Source: an uncultured Oxalobacteraceae bacterium (lineage in GTDB: Bacteria > Pseudomonadota > Gammaproteobacteria > Burkholderiales > Burkholderiaceae_D). From it: a stretch of DNA of 26,216 nt. Where the stretch lies: NCBI GenBank assembly GCA_937996605.1, contig CALKVB010000561.1, positions 1 through 26,216 on the forward strand, in the 5' to 3' direction. The position numbers and the translations under genes are program-made. The notes beneath the pieces were generated by a model. That model did not search any database. It had not been told where the DNA came from and was given only the letters and a program-made list of their open reading frames with translations. This document shows positions 23,969 to 26,216 of the stretch, piece after piece (position 1 is the first letter of the stretch; every line of letters begins with the position of its first letter).

Positions 23969-25933
23969 ATGTCACGATCACGATTTCAAATCTTCATTTG
24001 TCTTTGCGCACTGCTGTTGTCGAATTATGTGCAGCAATGGGTTCCGTCCGCAATCGCGCCGATTACGCATACTTTAAATGACTGGCGTACCCGTTTTGCA
24101 ATTAGCTTGTCAGCGCAGTATCTCAATAAAATTAGTCATCCTCGGAGGGAGGAAAGAATCGTCATCATTGATATTGATGAAAAGAGTTTGGGGGAGCAAG
24201 GGCGCTGGCCATGGAAGCGCGATAAATTGGCTGAATTACTCAAGTTGTTAATTGATGAGTATGGTGTCTCAGTCGTTGCACTTGATATGGTCTTACCTGA
24301 AGCTGATGATGGTGATGCTGTACTTTCACAGCAACTTCATCGCCCAGAGGTAACAGGCGCTGTGGTGTATGACTTGCTGGAGCGGGGGCTGCCTGATATT
24401 GGTTTGCAATTGCCAGAGACTAATTTGGTCAGCCTGGGTCACAAGGTGCCAAGGTTCATCGGATCCCCCTCAAAAAGTAATCATCAAATGATTATGCCTC
24501 TTCGGGTTGGGCATATCACGCCCATATTTGATAGTGATGGTTCGATTCGTAGATTGCCGCCTACGATCTGCAGTAAGACCACGCCTGAGGTTTGTCGCCC
24601 TTTGCTGGAAATACTGGCTTTCTCTAGCTTAATCGATGGTGCTCAGCTGAGTATCGAACCTGTGACGCATATTTTGGGTGCTGCATGGGAGATGAAGATC
24701 AAAGATCCATCAAATGAGGTGATTGCCGCAATTCCCCTCAATCAAGATGGCTCGATTCAAGTTCCATATCGCCATACCAAAGCAGATTGGTTGCCGCTCT
24801 CCGCAACCGACATTTTGAACCGCCGAGTGAACCCGAAACTCACAAAAGGCACAGTTGCTCTGGTTGGATCGACGGCTTTGGGAATGGCCGACGTGGTTTC
24901 GACACCAGTGAGTTCAGAATCTGCCGGCATAGAGCCGCATGCGGAGGTGTTATCTGCGTTGTTTGATAGTAGTTTTATGTATGAACCTAGATTCGCCGCT
25001 GCTGCTAACGTGGTGTTCATGTTGCTGCTATTTGTTTTGCTGCGGTTATTGCAGCACGTTACGGCCCGCCCCTTGTTGCAAACCATGGTCTATCCTGTCT
25101 GGCTTACCCTTGCTTGGGGACTCACGACTGTAGTCGTGATGTCTTGCTATATGTGGGGTAATTTATTGTTGCCTGTAACTCCTTTGTTTTTGTTTCCTCT
25201 GCTGATTGTTTTACTCAGTGTCTTATTTGAAATGTACCGAGTAGCAGTGGAAAAAATGGGACTATTTGAGGTCTTGTCATCTTATCTGCCTTTGCAAGTG
25301 GCGAAGCATTTAAGTGATAGCTCACAGGGTAAGCGAGGTCGCGAGCACCAAATTGATGCTAGTCGCAGAGAGATCACCGTGTTGTTTGCAGATATTCGAG
25401 GTTTTACAGGCTTAGTCGAAAACTGCAATCCAGAAACGGTTGCGATTTTGATGCATAAGATTTTCGCGGAGATGGCGCATGCCGTGGTGAATCATGGTGG
25501 AACGATTGATAAGTTTATCGGTGATGCAGTGATGGCGTTTTGGAACGCACCTGACGATGATCCCGAGCATGCGCAAAACGCCTATGCTGCGGCACAAGAA
25601 ATGTTGCAGCGAATTCAGGGGTTGGCAGATTTTTGTGTATCTTTGGGAATTGAGCCGGTCTCAATCGGTATCGGGATTGAGTCTGGACAAACTTTGGTGG
25701 GGCACTTTGGATCTGGTCATCGACGCACCTATACTGCTCTCGGTGAAACGGTGGTGCTTGCAAGTCGCTTAGAGGGACTGTCGGCGCAGTATGACCAATA
25801 CGTTTTGATCGGGCAGACTTGTGCGAGCAAACTGAATGGTGTTGAATTGCGTCATTTGGGTGAGGTCAACGTACGTGGTCGCCAGCGGCTCATTAACATC
25901 TATGCCCCAGTAAGAAATTCACTGTTATCCTAG
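23969..25933 (+). CDS. CHASE2-domain class III adenylate/guanylate cyclase
   Basis: A 654-residue membrane sensor cyclase. An N-terminal membrane segment (about 6-26) is followed by a periplasmic CHASE2 domain (about 45-330, starting near VIIDIDEKSLGEQGRWPW), three hydrophobic segments (about 338-435) and a cytoplasmic class III cyclase domain (about 468-645). Metal-binding Asp475 (FADIRGFT) and Asp519 (FIGDAVMAFW) are present, as are Lys515 and Thr589, the pair expected for ATP. Arg600 is present, but the conserved transition-state Asn is Val596 (GETVVLASR instead of GDxVNxAxR). I chose ATG 23969; a TTG at 23951 lies inside the terminator stem. It lies downstream of the FecR-like gene and would plausibly feed the neighbouring Crp with cAMP, if active. 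Confidence 0.9.
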   Translation: MSRSRFQIFICLCALLLSNYVQQWVPSAIAPITHTLNDWRTRFAISLSAQYLNKISHPRREERIVIIDIDEKSLGEQGRWPWKRDKLAELLKLLIDEYGVSVVALDMVLPEADDGDAVLSQQLHRPEVTGAVVYDLLERGLPDIGLQLPETNLVSLGHKVPRFIGSPSKSNHQMIMPLRVGHITPIFDSDGSIRRLPPTICSKTTPEVCRPLLEILAFSSLIDGAQLSIEPVTHILGAAWEMKIKDPSNEVIAAIPLNQDGSIQVPYRHTKADWLPLSATDILNRRVNPKLTKGTVALVGSTALGMADVVSTPVSSESAGIEPHAEVLSALFDSSFMYEPRFAAAANVVFMLLLFVLLRLLQHVTARPLLQTMVYPVWLTLAWGLTTVVVMSCYMWGNLLLPVTPLFLFPLLIVLLSVLFEMYRVAVEKMGLFEVLSSYLPLQVAKHLSDSSQGKRGREHQIDASRREITVLFADIRGFTGLVENCNPETVAILMHKIFAEMAHAVVNHGGTIDKFIGDAVMAFWNAPDDDPEHAQNAYAAAQEMLQRIQGLADFCVSLGIEPVSIGIGIESGQTLVGHFGSGHRRTYTALGETVVLASRLEGLSAQYDQYVLIGQTCASKLNGVELRHLGEVNVRGRQRLINIYAPVRNSLLS

Positions 25934-25945
25934 GGGTAATTGTAT

Positions 25946-25951
25946 TATAAT
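25946..25951 (+). promoter_or_regulatory. TATAAT -10 element upstream of the last gene
   Basis: A perfect sigma-70 -10 hexamer lies in the 50-bp gap after the cyclase gene, 32 bp before the next ATG. The hexamer 17 bp upstream (TGTTAT, inside the cyclase end) is a weak -35. A start near 25958 would leave a leader of about 26 nt. The surrounding sequence is A/T-rich, so a chance match is possible. Confidence 0.45.
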
Positions 25952-25983
25952 TTAACCAATTATTGCGTTAACTCAATTACTAC

Positions 25984-26216
25984 ATGCGGTCTCTTCAACA
26001 GTTGCTGGTGGTGCTGTGTCTCATTTTTTTGGTACCTGCACCAGCCTGTGCACAAACTCAACATGTGTCTCACGACCAATTGTTAGCTGAACTTCAGCAG
26101 TATCAAAAAGCCTACTCTTTTTTTATGCAAAATCGTCTTGTTGAGGCGGCTGCCCAATTGCAGGAAGAATTGAAAGGGCATGAAGAGGATGCGCATTACT
26201 TTTATCTGCTTGGTAT
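25984..26216 (+). CDS. Exported protein, N-terminal part, possibly TPR (3' truncated by window edge)
   Basis: The frame from ATG 25984 stays open to the window end (77 codons). The first about 23 residues form a Sec signal peptide: MRSLQQ, then a Leu/Val-rich core, then PAPACAQ with cleavage near ACA-Q. A Cys in PAC lies at the end of the core but the context is not a clear lipobox. The mature start is helical and Gln/Glu/Leu-rich (HDQLLAELQQYQKAYSFF, then LVEAAAQLQEEL and DAHYFYLLG), which resembles the paired helices of tetratricopeptide repeats. Exported TPR proteins accompany FecR plus CHASE2-cyclase genes in related bacteria as I recall, so this is probably part of the same module. The visible piece is too short to prove repeats. 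Confidence 0.7.
   Translation, partial: MRSLQQLLVVLCLIFLVPAPACAQTQHVSHDQLLAELQQYQKAYSFFMQNRLVEAAAQLQEELKGHEEDAHYFYLLG

Overview
The window reads as chromosomal DNA of a betaproteobacterium, most like Burkholderiales/Oxalobacteraceae (for example an Undibacterium-like organism). This rests on the metX-metW pair, the style of the xth and pyrE products, the FecR plus CHASE2-cyclase pair and moderate base composition. The taxonomic call is inference; no rRNA or other marker is present. No tRNA, rRNA, insertion sequence, CRISPR array or phage gene was seen.

Layout. (1) 1-3025 is housekeeping: the 3' end of metX, metW overlapping it, an exported M48 metalloprotease, and a convergent exonuclease III/AP endonuclease. 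(2) 3248-7315 holds a small SWRITAPLR-motif protein and a 994-aa multi-domain glycosyltransferase, lying between xth and pyrE. (3) 7519-11828 is a rightward operon: gmd, rmd and two single-domain GT4 glycosyltransferases. (4) 11839-15445 is a leftward operon: manC, wzm, wzt. (5) 15709-21569 is a rightward operon: a coiled-coil methyltransferase, a 1119-aa triple glycosyltransferase and a membrane O-acyltransferase. (6) 21570-26216 is a signalling block: a Crp-type regulator (leftward), then rightward a FecR-domain secreted protein, a CHASE2 class III nucleotide cyclase and the start of a further exported protein.

How the genes fit together. ManC makes GDP-mannose, and Gmd and Rmd convert it to GDP-D-rhamnose. 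Several GT4 enzymes would build a D-rhamnose and/or mannose polymer, and Wzm/Wzt would export it. Wzt has a long C-terminal domain of the kind that recognises a finished chain end. The methyltransferase with a coiled coil sits next to the large polymerase-like GT, as WbdD sits next to WbdA in E. coli O9a, so it is a candidate chain terminator. The gene content resembles the Pseudomonas aeruginosa A-band (common polysaccharide antigen) locus, but with two very large multi-domain transferases instead of WbpX. No initiating transferase, ligase or Wzy/Wzx gene is in the window.

The most notable points are: an almost ideal CRP-type palindrome upstream of gmd, in the same window as a Crp homologue whose recognition helix keeps the E. 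coli contact residues; a CHASE2 cyclase in which the conserved transition-state asparagine is valine; a strong intrinsic terminator ending only 16 nt before that cyclase's start codon; and a 994-aa glycosyltransferase that stops after the first part of a third GT domain, next to pyrE.
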